Shown piece by piece: positions 1 to 28,439 of a stretch of 64,000 bases of DNA. Position 1 is the stretch's first letter. Every line of letters begins with the position of its first letter. Origin of the DNA: Anastrepha obliqua (Eukaryota; Arthropoda; Insecta; Diptera; Tephritidae); the NCBI RefSeq assembly GCF_027943255.1, contig NC_072894.1, positions 126,843,601 to 126,907,600 of the forward strand. Reading direction: 5' to 3'. The notes under the pieces are model-generated. The model did not search any database. It worked only from the letters and a program-made list of their open reading frames with translations, and had not been told where the DNA came from. The translations under genes and the position numbers were made by a program.

Positions 1-32
1 CAACAGAATCCGCATGGTGTTTTGTTGGTTAT

Positions 33-38
33 TTTATT
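33..38 (-). promoter_or_regulatory. Hsc70Cb: Candidate poly(A) signal of Hsc70Cb
   Basis: AATAAA on the minus strand, about 240 bp beyond the Hsc70Cb stop codon. A hexamer this short is common in AT-rich DNA, so only its position supports it. Confidence 0.4.
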
Positions 39-278
39 TCCTGATTTACTTCAGAGATTATGTTGATTTCTTTCATCGCCCTCCGTTGCAGACAACTTCC
101 CAATTCTTATTTTTCACTTCCACTTTGATCTCCATGTCCACCCAAACTCCCATAATCGTATGTGTGTGTATGTGTACGGAAAAACCCCCTTGTTGTTGTT
201 TTGTTTTCCAATTTATGGGTCAGGCCGAACTTGCGTACGTCCTATAAACCCCCCACCATAGTAGCACATATTTTTTCT

Positions 279-17819
<17,541 letters not shown>

Positions 17820-19505
17820 TAGGTTAGGTTAGGTTGGGCTTGGCAGCCGCATCGTTCATAGATGCCGCTTAGACTGAGCTACATTTCCCTCTCCATATTG
17901 AACCATCCTGAGCGTTTGACAAAACGTAAAAGGTCGTAGATACCTCAAGTGTATAGATTATCTATATTCATTAAGAAGTAGGATTTTAAAAATCGGTTCC
18001 TGCTTGTGGCTAGCGCTGGGCATGTGCAAAAAAGGTGTTGAATTGTTTCCACCTCCTCCTCATTTCTGCAGCTACGACAGAAATCATGCGTGTAAGCGCC
18101 TAATCTCCTTGCATGATTTCCTATGAGACAATGTCCTGTGAGGGCCCCTACTAAGGTCCTGATTTGAAGTCTACTCAGTTTTATAATACTCTTGGACAGA
18201 CGTAAGTTTAGCCTTGGCCATGTTTGCCTAGCAATTTCACAGGTGTTAGCTCTAATCCATCTTTGATTTGCAGAACTGATTAGAGCGTCCTTAATGAGAA
18301 CCTTACAAGTTGCGAGAGGTATCTCCATAAAATTACTTATGTCTGGGATACAGGTACCTTCTCTTGTAAGTTGGTCTGCCCTACAGTTCCTTGGTATACA
18401 TCTGTGGCCTGGAGCCCAGCATAAGATTATACGATATTGTTTGGCCATCTCATTTAGAGATTGGCGACAACGTAAGACACTCCTTGATGTTGTTGGGAAT
18501 GCATCCAGAGCTCGTAGGGCAGCTTGGCTGTCCGATAGAATGCAGATATCCGTTGATGATATTCTGTTATCTTTAACCATTTTAAGGCTTCATGAATAGC
18601 GTTTATTTCCGATTGAAAAACACTACAGTGATTCAGTAGTTCAAAGGATTCACTAATAGAAAGCTCTTCGCAAAATAAACCTGATCCTACACCGGTGTCC
18701 ATTTTAGATCCGTCCGTGTAGATCTTAACGGGTGTGTTGGGTGTTGAGTCTTCTTCAAGCCATTCCAGTCTAGAAGGGATTTTCATTAGGAAATTCCTTT
18801 CGAAGCAAAGAATGGGGGAGTGATAATCACAGTCAATGGGTATATCCATGTAGGAGTCTAAGATGGTTGAATGTCCATGTGTGACAGTCCTCCATTGTGA
18901 GCTCGCTTTGAGCCTTAAAGCGGAGCAGGCCGCTGAGTAGATGTAGCATGATGTTCCAAGCCATGGATGGCGTGGTTTTCATGACGCCACATATTGCTAA
19001 TTCCGCTAATCTCTGCACCTTGTTCAATAAATTAGAATAGGTTTTTTTCTGCATAGCACACCACCAGACAACATTTCCATATAGAAGAATGGGTCTGACG
19101 ACAGCAGGGTAAAGCCAATAAGCAACCTTAGGTTTGTTTCCCCAGGTCTTACCTAAAGCTCTCTTACAGGCATAAAAAGCTAGGTTCGCTTTCCTAACTC
19201 TTTCTAAGATGTTTGACTTCCAAGTCAGTTTCCCATCTATGTTTAGTCCCAAGTACTTGGTTTCTTCCGAGATCACAAGAGCTTCCCCTTTGAGCGTAAT
19301 TGGACTTAGCTGAGGTATTCTGTGCTTCCTCGTGAACAATATGAGTTGGGTTTTGTCTGGGTTGACTCCTAGACCATACTTTTCTGCCCACCTAAAAAGT
19401 ATATCTAGAGCATTTTGTATTACGTCTCTTAATGTAGATACAATTTTACCAGAGACAGCAATAATAACATCATCGGCGTAAGCTATCACGTTACAGCCCA
19501 CCGAT
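17820..19505 (-). mobile_element. LINE of LOA/R1 type, 5' truncated, with RNase H
   Basis: The minus-strand frame begins inside RT at the catalytic box VIAYADDVIIAVSGK (about 19490) and continues through KTQLILFTRKHRIPQL and a thumb region (VVRPILLYGNVVWW). An RNase H domain follows: VKIYTDGSKMDTGVGSGL near 18730, then after a frame break ILSDSQAALRALDAF near 18540. The tail is a CCHC-like zinc region (CRSCRNEEEVETIQHLFCTC). There is at least one frameshift near 18560. The 3' end is a short run of CCTAA units (17820-17840). It belongs to the same family as the copies at 22403 and 39020. Confidence 0.85.
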
Positions 19506-19510
19506 TCCAG

Positions 19511-19760
19511 TATTCTTCTTCTTCTTAATTGGCGCTATAGCCGCTTACGCGATTTTGGCCGAGTTTAACAAAACACGCCAGTAGCGCTTCCGTACTCACC
19601 TTTGGGATCGTCCAGCTTTGTGACATTCCAAGACGATGTGGGAAGCTCCGGGTTACATGCCCGAAGCATTTCAAGGGTCCTCTGAGGGAAACTGCTCCTT
19701 ACTTGGTTTTGTATGTTCTCTGCCGGAACTACCCAGATTTATATTCGCCCAAAGACTGTT
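19511..19760 (-). mobile_element. RTE-like LINE 3' fragment
   Basis: On the minus strand it ends ...CTCGGCCAAAATCGCG, then GCGCCAATTAAGAAGAAG, the same terminus as the plus-strand element ending at 21032. The inner part (19640-19760) is not clearly RTE and includes a scrap of another LINE repeat. Confidence 0.7.
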
Positions 19761-19969
19761 ACTTCAGCAGCAGTACTCAAAAATGTTGCAATACTTTACA
19801 TTATTTTCAAATATAATCCGTAAAATAAATTTCTACAAGAACAGCATCATAAGTCTTCACGAAAATATCCCTCCGGATTTGATATTTTTTATACAAATTA
19901 TTTATTTCTAATAAGAAAGGTTTGAAATATGTACACGTGTATAAATAGTAACGCCAAATCTTCGACAGT

Positions 19970-21032
19970 ACGGAAAGGAGTTACTTGTATGCCGCGATGT
20001 CTGAATTTGGTATCCCCGCAAAACTAATACGGCTTTGCAAGATGACGTTGCTCAACAGCAGCAGCGCCGTCACAATTGGGAAGAACCTCTCCGAACCGTT
20101 TGATACCCAACGAGGTTTCAAACAGGGTGACTCGCTGACGTGTGACTTCTTTAACCTGATGTTGGAGAGCATCGTACGAGCCGCAGAACTTAATCGCTCA
20201 GGCACAATTTTTTATAAGAGCATACAATTGTTGGCGTATGCCGATACCATTAACATCATCGGCCTTAACAACCGCGCTGTTTATTTATTTATTTATTTAA
20301 GAGTCAAAACGAAGTACCTCCTGTCATCAAACAAACAGTCAGTGTACTCCCGTATCGGCACCCACGTCACTGTAGACAGTTATTGTATAATTTCGAGGTA
20401 GTAAAAGACTTCGTGTATATAGGAACCAGCATTAATACCGATAACAATGTCAGCCTTGAAATCCAACGTAGAATCTCTCTTGCAAACAAGTGCTACTTTG
20501 GACTAAGTAGGCTACTGACAAGTAAAGTCCTCTCTCGACGAACAAAACTAACACTCTACAAGACTCTCATCATGCCCGTCCTAACGTATGGCGCAGAAAC
20601 TTGGACGATGACAACATCCGATGAAGCGACGCTGTGTTTGAGAGAAAGATTCTGCACAAGATTTTTGGACCTTTGCACGTTGGCAACGGCGAATATCGCA
20701 GGCGATGGAACGATGAGCTGTATGAGCTTTACGACAGCATAGACATAGCGCAGCGAATAAAGATCCAGCGGCTACGCTGGCTAGGTCATGTTGTCCGAAT
20801 GGATACAAACGCTCCGGCTCTGAAAGTATTCGATGCGGTACCAGCTGGTGGTAGCAGAGGAAGAGGAAGCCCTCCTCTGCGTTGGAAAGATCAGGTGGAG
20901 AAGGACTTCGCTTCACTTGCTGTGTTCAATTGGCGCCGGTTAGCACGAGAAAGAAACGACTGGCGCGCTTTTTTTAAACTCGGCCAAAATCGCGTAAGCG
21001 CTTATCGCGCCAATTAAGAAGAAGAAGAAGAT
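19970..21032 (+). mobile_element. RTE-like LINE, 3' part, with GAA tail
   Basis: RT pieces in successive frames: FGIPAKLIRLCKMTL, RGFKQGDSLTCDFFNLM and LLAYADTINIIG (catalytic YADD changed to YADT) at 19985-20290. Next come FVYIGTSINTDNNVSLEIQ and MPVLTYGAETWTMTTSDEAT (20400-20640), and then ERKILHKIFGPL, RLRWLGHVVRMDTNAPALKV and LRWKDQVEKDFASL to the stop at 21015. The 3' UTR is only a few bases, followed by (GAA)n. No RNase H is present. These traits fit the RTE clade. The Asp-to-Thr change and the frameshifts make it dead. Confidence 0.85.
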
Positions 21033-21096
21033 TCTGTTAACAGACAGGATAGATTCCAGGGAAACATCGAGTAGCCTTACCTGTCGTTAAAATATT

Positions 21097-21247
21097 GTGT
21101 CGCAATTACCAATTAATCCAACGAAGAATCTCTCTTGCCAACAATTCCTACTTTGGACTAAGTACTCAATTGAGTATTTAAGTCCTCTCTCGACGAACCA
21201 AACTAACACTCTACAAGGCTCTCATTATGCCCGTCCTAACGTATGGC
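21097..21247 (+). mobile_element. RTE-like LINE fragment, partial duplicate
   Basis: It resembles 20460-20590 (RRISLAN, YFGLS, LSRRTKLTLYKALIMPVLTYG), so it is a second degenerate copy of the RT thumb region right after the first element. Confidence 0.7.
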
Positions 21248-21411
21248 GATCAAAGAGATGTGCGGTAGTCGTAAAGAGTAATGGGTTTAGTACAGAATAT
21301 TAGACAATTAATTTATTTGATACTACGAACGTTAAATTATTATACGACCATTAAAAGTTTGGATACTACGAATATTTTTATACTCACTAGAGGCGTCGAT
21401 CCCGATGAAAG

Positions 21412-21462
21412 ATCAAAATTAAGAAAACGTTGTTTTTTCTAATAGCGGTCGCCCCTCGGAAA
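21412..21462 (+). repeat. SINE fragment (central region)
   Basis: ATCAAAATTAAGAAAACG through TTCTAATAGCGGTCGCCCCT matches the middle of the SINE at 27958. It is truncated at both sides and sits against an RTE endonuclease fragment. Confidence 0.75.
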
Positions 21463-22150
21463 ATTCAGCCTGCACAACGAAACATCCGGTAACGGACTGA
21501 GGCTGATCGACTTCGCCGGGGCCCGAAACATGGTAGTCTGCAGCACCAGATTCCAGCATAAGAAGATTCACCAAGCCACCTGGCTGTCTCCTGATCGAAA
21601 AACACGAAACCAGATCGATCATGTTGTGATAGATGGAAGACACGCTTCTAGTGTATTAGATGTACGTACGATCCGAGGACCCAACATTGACTCGGATCAC
21701 TACCTTGTTGCAGCCAAACTGCGCACACGCCTCTGTGCAGCAAAAAACGTGCATCTACCTACGCAAAGAATGTTCGACATCGAAAAGCTGCAATCACAAC
21801 AGACAGCCAGAAGATTCGCCACTCGACTCTCACTCCTGCTCTCAGAGAGTACTGCCCAACAAACCGGCATGCGCGAACAATGAAGCAACATTTCTCGTTC
21901 TCTACGTACCGCCGCCGAAGAAGAAATCGGATACCGGCGAGCCCGAAAAAAAGTTGGTGCGACGAGGAATGTCATGCTGCCGCAGAAAGAAAGGATGCCG
22001 CCTACAGAGCCACGCTGTGATCGGGCGCAACGCGAGCCATGTGGGATCGTTACACAGAGCTAAGAAAGGAAGAGAGACGTATTATCCGACAGAAGAAACG
22101 AGAGGCCGAAAAACGCTTCCTAAAAGGTCTGATTTTTACGAGAGGGACGA
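21463..22150 (+). mobile_element. RTE-like LINE endonuclease fragment
   Basis: The open stretch contains LRLIDFAGARNMVVCSTRF, the endonuclease box DRKTRNQIDHVVIDGR and the catalytic GPNIDSDHYLVAAKLRTR (SDH) near 21690. It continues in other frames into the linker toward RT (AAEEEIGYRRARKK, EAKRFLKG-like). It probably belongs to the same family as the element at 19970, in broken order. Confidence 0.75.
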
Positions 22151-22402
22151 CTGTCCGAACTTTCTGACGTTGAATGTCCGCAATGCGGAGTATTTAGTAT
22201 ATATGTATGAATAGGATGTTTAACCTGTTACGAGTTTCATGAAGACAGCTGAAGATCTGCGCTTGAATTGGTTGGTGGTTGAACTCCGATGACGGCATTC
22301 TGGGTGGGAGACCATGCAGCTGGTAAGGACTCCCGATGAATACCGTTTATAGCCTGTCCAAATACGCCACGTAAGGGGGCTTGGTTTTTGCAAGACGACC
22401 AT

Positions 22403-24070
22403 AGGTAGGTAGGTAGGTTCAAATGGATGCGCAAAGAATGGGCCCACTTGAAGGAAGAAATCAAATTCATCATTTGTGATACCATTGCTAAATGGATTAC
22501 GAACGGTGATTGAGTTATGGTTGTGTTAACCGCTTTATGGTGCTAATGATTGCGGCATGTGCAGCGGCAATTTTGCCCGTATTCTACTTACAACATTGCG
22601 TTAAGCGCTAGAGTAGGAGTAGTTCGAAACGCCCACTGATTCCTATGAGTGCAGACCTTTGAACTCTCCAGCTTCTTCACCGATGTTATCTTGTCTAGGG
22701 AGGTCCACCAGACAATGACTCCATACAACAAAACTGGCGCTATAATGGTATTATAGGCTAGGTGATGTAGGTAATCTAGCCCATCTTTTGCCAATAGTGC
22801 CCTCGCATCCGTATACGGGGATTGATACCTTCCTCATCCTCTCCTCAATGTTGGGCTTCAAGGATTAGACCTAGGTATTTTTCTTGTCAGAAAGCACTAA
22901 CGGAGCGCCCCTAATTGTGGTGAGTTGAGCTCTGGGTATTTTATATTTCCTCGTGAATAGGGCGAGGCATCTTGAGAGGATTCTCCGATAGGCCGCAACA
23001 TGCTGTCGCAGATATCTCTGCATCAAATCGCACGGGGTACCTACAAACTTTCCTTTAACAAACAGTGCAACGTCATCCACGTAAAGAATTACCCTGCAGA
23101 TACCTCTCACTAGCACCTCCAGCATGTCATTGACAAAGCACAACCCACCCACAAAAATGGTGAGAGAATACCGCCTTTGCGGAATGCCCAACGCACCTGC
23201 CGGCGGAGCAGCAGCATTCTGTTAATCAATCTGATAAGGTCGGCTCCACTCTCCTATTTACCCCTAAACTTAGTGCTTGCCTCCGGAGAGACGTTATTAA
23301 AAGCCCTTTCAATGTCGAGCAAGGCGCCCACTGGAAACTCTTTCTGATATAGAGACTCCTCAGTATCTTTAACAATTGTATGCAGGGCAGATTCAATCAA
23401 TCTGCCTTTATAAAAAGCACAATGGCTACGCGACAAACGCCCCTGAGGAATTTCGTTTCTTATGTGCAGGTCAATCAGTCTCTCAACAGTTTTCAGTAAG
23501 AAAGATGAAAGGTGGATTGGTCTGCAATCCTTAGGACACACATGTAAGCGTCTGCCTGTCTTGGGTATGAAGAAAACCCTCACGACCTTCCACGATTTTG
23601 GTATATAGCCCCTGGATATGCAGCTTGCATAGATGGGTCCCAACCAACGGCATGATACCTCCAAAGATTTGTGCAGTTTGGCGGGTGCGGCATCGGGACC
23701 AGGGGACTTGAAGTGCCTGACGGAGCCAATGGGCCAAGCTAGGCGGAACTTATCCAGCAAACAGCCACGGTTGCGAACATATATTGGTGTGCTTTCTAGG
23801 TTGGTGATACTATTGGCATCGTCGAAAAATGAGCGTCGATAATTAACTTAGTGATTTCCCGCCGCTCATCGCCCCCAAGTACCCCAAGGGTGCTTCTAAA
23901 ACTCGTCTAAATCTCGAAGACTTATGGCAGCCCTCCTTACATTCACAGAAGCTTCTCCAAGAGTCGCTCTTATCCTTCTTAAGTTCGGACATATAGATTC
24001 CTAGCCCTACCTTGTACAGTTCCCATCGTGAGGGAGACTTAATTATTTTATCCATATTCAATAGGCGTCG
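22403..24070 (-). mobile_element. LINE of LOA/R1 type, degenerate second copy
   Basis: Minus-strand pieces in order: linker (KDKSDSWRSFCECKEG near 23980), RT fingers (HFKSPGPDAAPAKLHKSLE, VVRVFFIPKTGRR, CRPIHLSSFLLKTVERLID), LLDIERAFNNVSPEA (RT motif A region), the catalytic box ILYVDDVALFVKGK near 23080, and the thumb (IIAPVLLYGVIVWWTSLDK near 22740). There are frameshifts and stops between the blocks. It ends near a CCTAC repeat at 22403-22420. RNase H is missing. Confidence 0.8.
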
Positions 24071-24139
24071 GCACGAAGCTCTAAGCTCAGATAGCTCCTT
24101 TGTCCAACAAAGTGGTTTTTCCTTCCAAAGTAGTGTTCT

Positions 24140-24806
24140 AAATGGCCAAGAGCTTTAACACTACTTCATCGCAGCATGTTTGCTCCAAATACTTCTCTTC
24201 AGGGCTGGTATCGAACCCAACCCTGGACCAGAAAAATTCTACTGCTGGACTCCACAAGATTCTTTCCAAGTAAATATTCAGTGCGGTCCGATCATCAATA
24301 ACCAAACGATTCATCTTGGTCAGATAAGCGCACTAATCTCAATGTGATATCCAGCCAGGCAGCAGATCACAGGGGGACTATAACTATTGAATACTTCGAG
24401 CTCGGCATCGTCTGACCGTACAACTTTTACTTGACAATGTGACTTGCTGTCCTGCGGTCGATGTCTGTATCGATAAAATGATTTCGCTCAGTATACGAGA
24501 CTATAAACGCTAAGGATTGAGGTGCACAAAGAGAGGAGTAATGTTGCTCGGGTAAACTCCGAGGAGCCGCAGAGGTGCTCCGTTGGTGGCACCAACGCAT
24601 TACGCGAAGTAGAGTCTGTGGACCATCCCTATTTTTCTCTTAAGACTTGATTAGGTCTTAAGATGCCACCACCTATCGTTCCCACGACAGTCGGTTTTAC
24701 GTGACCGGAACGACCTGGATTTATATCCGGCCAAGGATTGTCACTTCAGCAGCATTCCACATACATATATGGATGGGGAATGATTATGCTGCTACAACAA
24801 CAACAT
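24140..24806 (+). mobile_element. Jockey-like LINE scraps
   Basis: AATACTTCTCTTCAGGGCTGG near 24189 matches the ORF1 region at 11845. The end (24685-24806) is the dispersed CGGTTTTACGTGACCGGAAC segment with a small hairpin (CTGGATTTATATCCGG) and the CTACAACAACAACA tail. Nothing intact lies between. Confidence 0.55.
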
Positions 24807-26136
24807 GCCACCACCTATTGCACTACTAACCTCTGAGCTAGACTAGTTACTGGGGCGGCAGTCCTTGATTGGTAAAAACCTGAGTCACTGCGGTACGTAA
24901 AGCTAAGCTGCCATGGTAATGACTGTTAGTTGTTAGTCCGCCCATTTTACACATGGATGAATAGTATGTATCATAGATGTAACTTTTTATTGCATGGTGA
25001 TCTTGTGACATATAAATGATTTTTTTAACTATTTAATATTAACAACTCGCGTGTCTAACAAAAAGGTACATACCAATTAATACACGGGAAATAGGTTACT
25101 TAATCTCTCCCCCATTTCTTAAAGTTAATTAGGAAAGTTAATAAGAACCTATTGAAGGTTAAAAAATATAATACAACTTTCCACACAAATTATAATTTTG
25201 GTTCTTAAACGTTCCTCTTCATAATCTCATTGCTTTTAGCGGCGAAACACAAAACCTTTGCCGGCTCCATAATGCGTTGAAGTGGGGCCAAATGTTAAGC
25301 TTTTATTTTGCCCAAAACAAATGGAGCTGCAGACAAAAAGAATAAAAAAAATATATTCATATCAATTAATAGAATTTATTTACTAACCAAATCGGATAGC
25401 AGCACACATTACTGCAAAGAAAGCCATATTGTTTCTAACATCCGCTTGGACGCGTTTCTTTTCCTCAGCTGGATCGATTTGTGGAGGCATACGAAACATA
25501 TTGCTCTGCTATTTTGAAAATTGCTTTTGGTAAATTTTTAATAAACGATACTCTTGTGTAAGAAGTCACAGAATTTCACGTGTTTATTCTACAAAAATTT
25601 CAACATGATTAGGTATGTCATTTATTAACCAATTTCAAAACATCTGTTATCGGACGAATTAACAATCAATTTAAGAGGTATCGATGTTAATCTTACACCC
25701 TGTCTCGACATGCGGACGCTGATCGCATGAAATCAACCTACACGATGGATATTGTTCATCACAGCCCCTGCAGGACTATTGCAATGAACTATCACTTAGG
25801 CGTCAGTTATATTTTCATTTAAAAGAAATCTTTGTAGTGACACATTATAAAATCGAAAAAGATATTTAAAAAGTAAGTGATTCTTCTATTTGCATTAGCC
25901 TGTTTAACATTTTTAATTTGAATTGTTCCACATGCCTTGAAGTGGACAGTTCGCATATGATGACGAATGAAAAAAGGTAATTTTTTGAGCATGTTCTCCG
26001 CGATAAAGAAAACAAAGTTAGAAACACCAACCATTTTGATTATCAGATACGTGATCTTTAAAATATCTACAAAACTCTTGCATTTTAAGAAATATAAGTA
26101 TTGAAAAACTTTTTTCCTGGTTAGATTGGCTCTTGT
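24807..26136. other. Intergenic, mostly unassigned
   Basis: No gene recognised. The segment 25692-25728 (CCTGTCTCGACATGCGGACG, then CTGATCGCATG) recurs inverted at 53577-53616, so it belongs to some dispersed repeat. Confidence 0.5.
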
Positions 26137-26274
26137 TGCGATAATTGTCAGTGAAAAATAGTTGGGTCATAATCAAAATTAAGGACAATTAAAAGTATTC
26201 TTACGAAATTTTTTACGATAAAACTCAAATAAATTTCTTACAATAACTGTCTGAGTTATATATATATATATATA

Positions 26275-26824
26275 GGGTTATTCAATAGGTGCGCTTCAAC
26301 TTTTTTCCGATAGGGAGGGCGAACGACGGGATATTTTTTTTTTATTTTTGCTTGTCATTTGTAAACTTCATTAGTATACATTTCATCATGGAACGCTACA
26401 CACTTGAGCAACGATTGCAAATCGTGCAAATTTTTTATGAAAATAATCGTTCTGTTGCTGCTACTTTAAGAGCATTACGGTCATTTTACGGTCCATTTAA
26501 CAAGCCGTCCCGTTTTGGGGTTATGTGAAGTCATTGGCCTACAGTCGATTGTCAAGCCGGCGACGATTTGTGAGCTCAGAGCCAATATTGAACGCGAAAT
26601 TGCTGGAATTTCGGCCGATTTATGCAAAATTGGATTTATCGAAAATTGGGTTCAACGATTGGACTTCGTAAAACGTGCACGCGGTGGTCATGCAAACGAA
26701 ATCGAATTTCATACTTAAATGTATATGTTCAAACTCGATAATAAAAAAAAATTAGTTAAAAAAGTCAAACCGTTTGTGTTTTATTCAAAAGTTCAAAAGT
26801 TGAAGCGCTCTTACTGAAAAACCC
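26275..26824 (+). mobile_element. Internally deleted DD41D mariner
   Basis: 550 bp. The ends are GGGTTATTCAATAGGTGCGC and, from the right, GGGTTTTTCAGTAAGAGCGC; TA lies at both sides. The transposase N-terminus from ATG 26389 (MERYTLEQRLQIVQIFYENN) is fused to the last sixth of the gene. The whole catalytic core is deleted. Related to the copy at 59070. Confidence 0.9.
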
Positions 26825-27135
26825 TATATATATATATATATATGTATATATATTTTCAACATGTGATCGAACTCAGAGAGTTATTGTAAAGCTAAATACA
26901 CACCAGGCAACCGTTGCAGCAACTCGGCCATGTTGAAGCAACCGTTGCCTCGTGTGTAGCTGTGTTGCCAAATGATTTTCGTGTTGCTGCAACCGTTGCC
27001 TGAAATATCAAATAAATTTGATTTTTGTGGTAGGTTGCTGCAACCGTTGCCTCGTATGTATCATTGTTTACTGCTTTTACTCGTTCAGTTCGTTGAACAC
27101 AAGCAAAGAAGAAAGTTCGTGCGGAGTAAAATAAA

Positions 27136-27366
27136 GTGAAAAAGGAAAAAATGGCAATTGAAAATAATGAAAATTATGTTAATTTTATTAACGAATATAA
27201 AAATTTGAGAGAGCTGTGGTATATAAGTAGTGAAAAATATAAAAATAAAAATTTTAGAAAAAAAGCATACGAACAATTAAAAAATGAATACAATAAAATC
27301 GATAAAAATTTCAATCCGCAAAAGCGTTTCCTGTTGCAAGATACCGCAAAGTTATTGCCAGTCTAA
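27136..27366 (+). pseudogene. MADF/Myb-like protein of Harbinger, truncated
   Basis: Harbinger elements encode a transposase plus a MADF/Myb-like DNA-binding partner. Here the ATG at 27136 or 27151 opens a frame with NYVNFINEYKNLRELWY and RKKAYEQLKNEYNKIDKNF, the first two helices of a MADF domain with the conserved Trp. After NPQ it runs into unrelated sequence across the deletion junction and stops at 27364. The missing third helix should prevent DNA binding. Confidence 0.75.
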
Positions 27367-27550
27367 TTTCTGCTGATATTGCCTCTCTCATTATAGTATC
27401 TTGTTTCGTTATTTTGGCCTTTACGAAGCCCAACAATTTTCTAAACAGGACTTCGTCCATCTTCATGTAATTTTTATAGTCCGCTGGCCCATTTTCCTTC
27501 AGTTCTTTCAGCAGCCTCTCGTTCGAAAATTCGATTTTTTTAAAAGCCAA
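27311..27550 (-). pseudogene. Harbinger transposase, N-terminal fragment
   Basis: The minus-strand frame has SNERLLKELKENGPADYKNY, MKMDEVLFRKLLGFVKAK and EAISAEIRLAITLRYLATGN, typical of the helical N-terminus before the DDE domain in HARBI1-like transposases. It stops at the internal deletion after GNAFAD, so the whole catalytic domain is absent. Confidence 0.8.
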
Positions 27551-27957
27551 TTTTTGGACCAGATTTTTTTTCTCTTCTTTTGTTGCATCTCTTCTTCCTC
27601 ATTTTCGTACAAAAGTTCGTCAATTATAATAAGAGAAGTAATTTTACGTAATTCGTCGATCATTTAAAAAATTTAATTTTACGTATCTTCCGCTTGTACC
27701 TTTCCTGCACCACAGTTATACACAATACTGAGATTGAAGCAACGGTCGCAACGTGTTTCTTAAACAAAGGCAACACGTTGCTGCAACCGTTGCTTCAACT
27801 ATTGCCTGGTGTGTATTTAGCTTAAGAGATTTATTTGAATTTTATCGTAAAAAATTTCGTAACAATACTTTTAATTGTCCTTAATTTTGATTATGACCCA
27901 ACTATTTTTCACTGACAATTATCGCATATATATATATATATATATATATGTATTTAT

Positions 27958-28276
27958 ATAAAATTGGCGCATTTTGGGTGTTTGGCCGGCCGAGCTCCTC
28001 CTCCTATTTGTGGTGTGCGTCTTGATGTTGTTCCACAAATGGAGAGACCTACAGTTTCAAGCCGACTCCGAACGACAGATATTTTTATGAGAAGCTTTTT
28101 CATGGCAGAAATACACTCGGAGGTTTGCCATTGCCTGCCGAGGGGCGACCGCTATTAGAAAAATGTTTTTCTTAATTTTGGTGTTTCACCGAGATTCGAA
28201 CCTACTGTGAATTCCTCTCTGTGAATTCCGAATGGTAATCACCACCAACCCATTCGGCTGCGGCGGCCGCCCAACA
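27958..28276 (-). mobile_element. tRNA-derived SINE, most complete copy
   Basis: Minus strand, about 319 bp. The head carries a Pol III A box (CAGCCGAATGGGTTGG) and B box (GGTTCGAATCTC). The body includes AATAGCGGTCGCCCCTCGGC, GGAGTCGGCTTGAAACTGTA and GGAACAACATCAAGACGCAC. The tail is GCGCCAATTTTATATA into a TA repeat. Other copies: 34562 (head and part of the body), 41021 (tail half), 14562 and 21412 (middle). It cannot be a functional tRNA because the head has no acceptor stem. Confidence 0.9.
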
Positions 28277-28439
28277 CATGTTGAATAAAGCACAAAAATT
28301 AATGGCAACACACTTTAATTTATTTCTAACACTTTACTTCTAAATGTACACCTTCACCTTCAGACTGAATCACTCTACTACTTTTCGTTTACTCGCTCAC
28401 AAGTTTAATTTCTAACTGAGACCCTCACCTGTTGTCTTT

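Larger units (their letters stand above)
26890..27822. mobile_element. PIF/Harbinger element, internally deleted
   Basis: The inverted ends AGCTAAATACACACCAGGCA match for 21 bp, and TAA duplications lie at 26887-26889 and 27823-27825, as expected for PIF/Harbinger. Both ends carry several copies of CAACCGTTGC, likely transposase-binding repeats. It retains the two usual genes in part: a MADF protein on plus and the transposase N-terminus on minus, fused by a deletion near 27315. Confidence 0.9.
26137..27926. mobile_element. Fold-back element split by two younger insertions
   Basis: The left arm 26137-26258 starts TGCGATAATTGTCAGTG. The right arm is its reverse complement but lies in two pieces, 27926-27826 and 26889-26868. 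The pieces join cleanly if the Harbinger at 26890-27822 and one TAA copy are removed. The arms are about 120 bp with about four mismatches around a TA-rich loop that received a mariner. No coding sequence of its own. Class unknown. Confidence 0.85.

Noticed and set aside
17820..17842. Interstitial telomere repeat
   Set aside because: Only three to four units, exactly at the 3' end of a LINE; flies do not use TTAGG telomeres.
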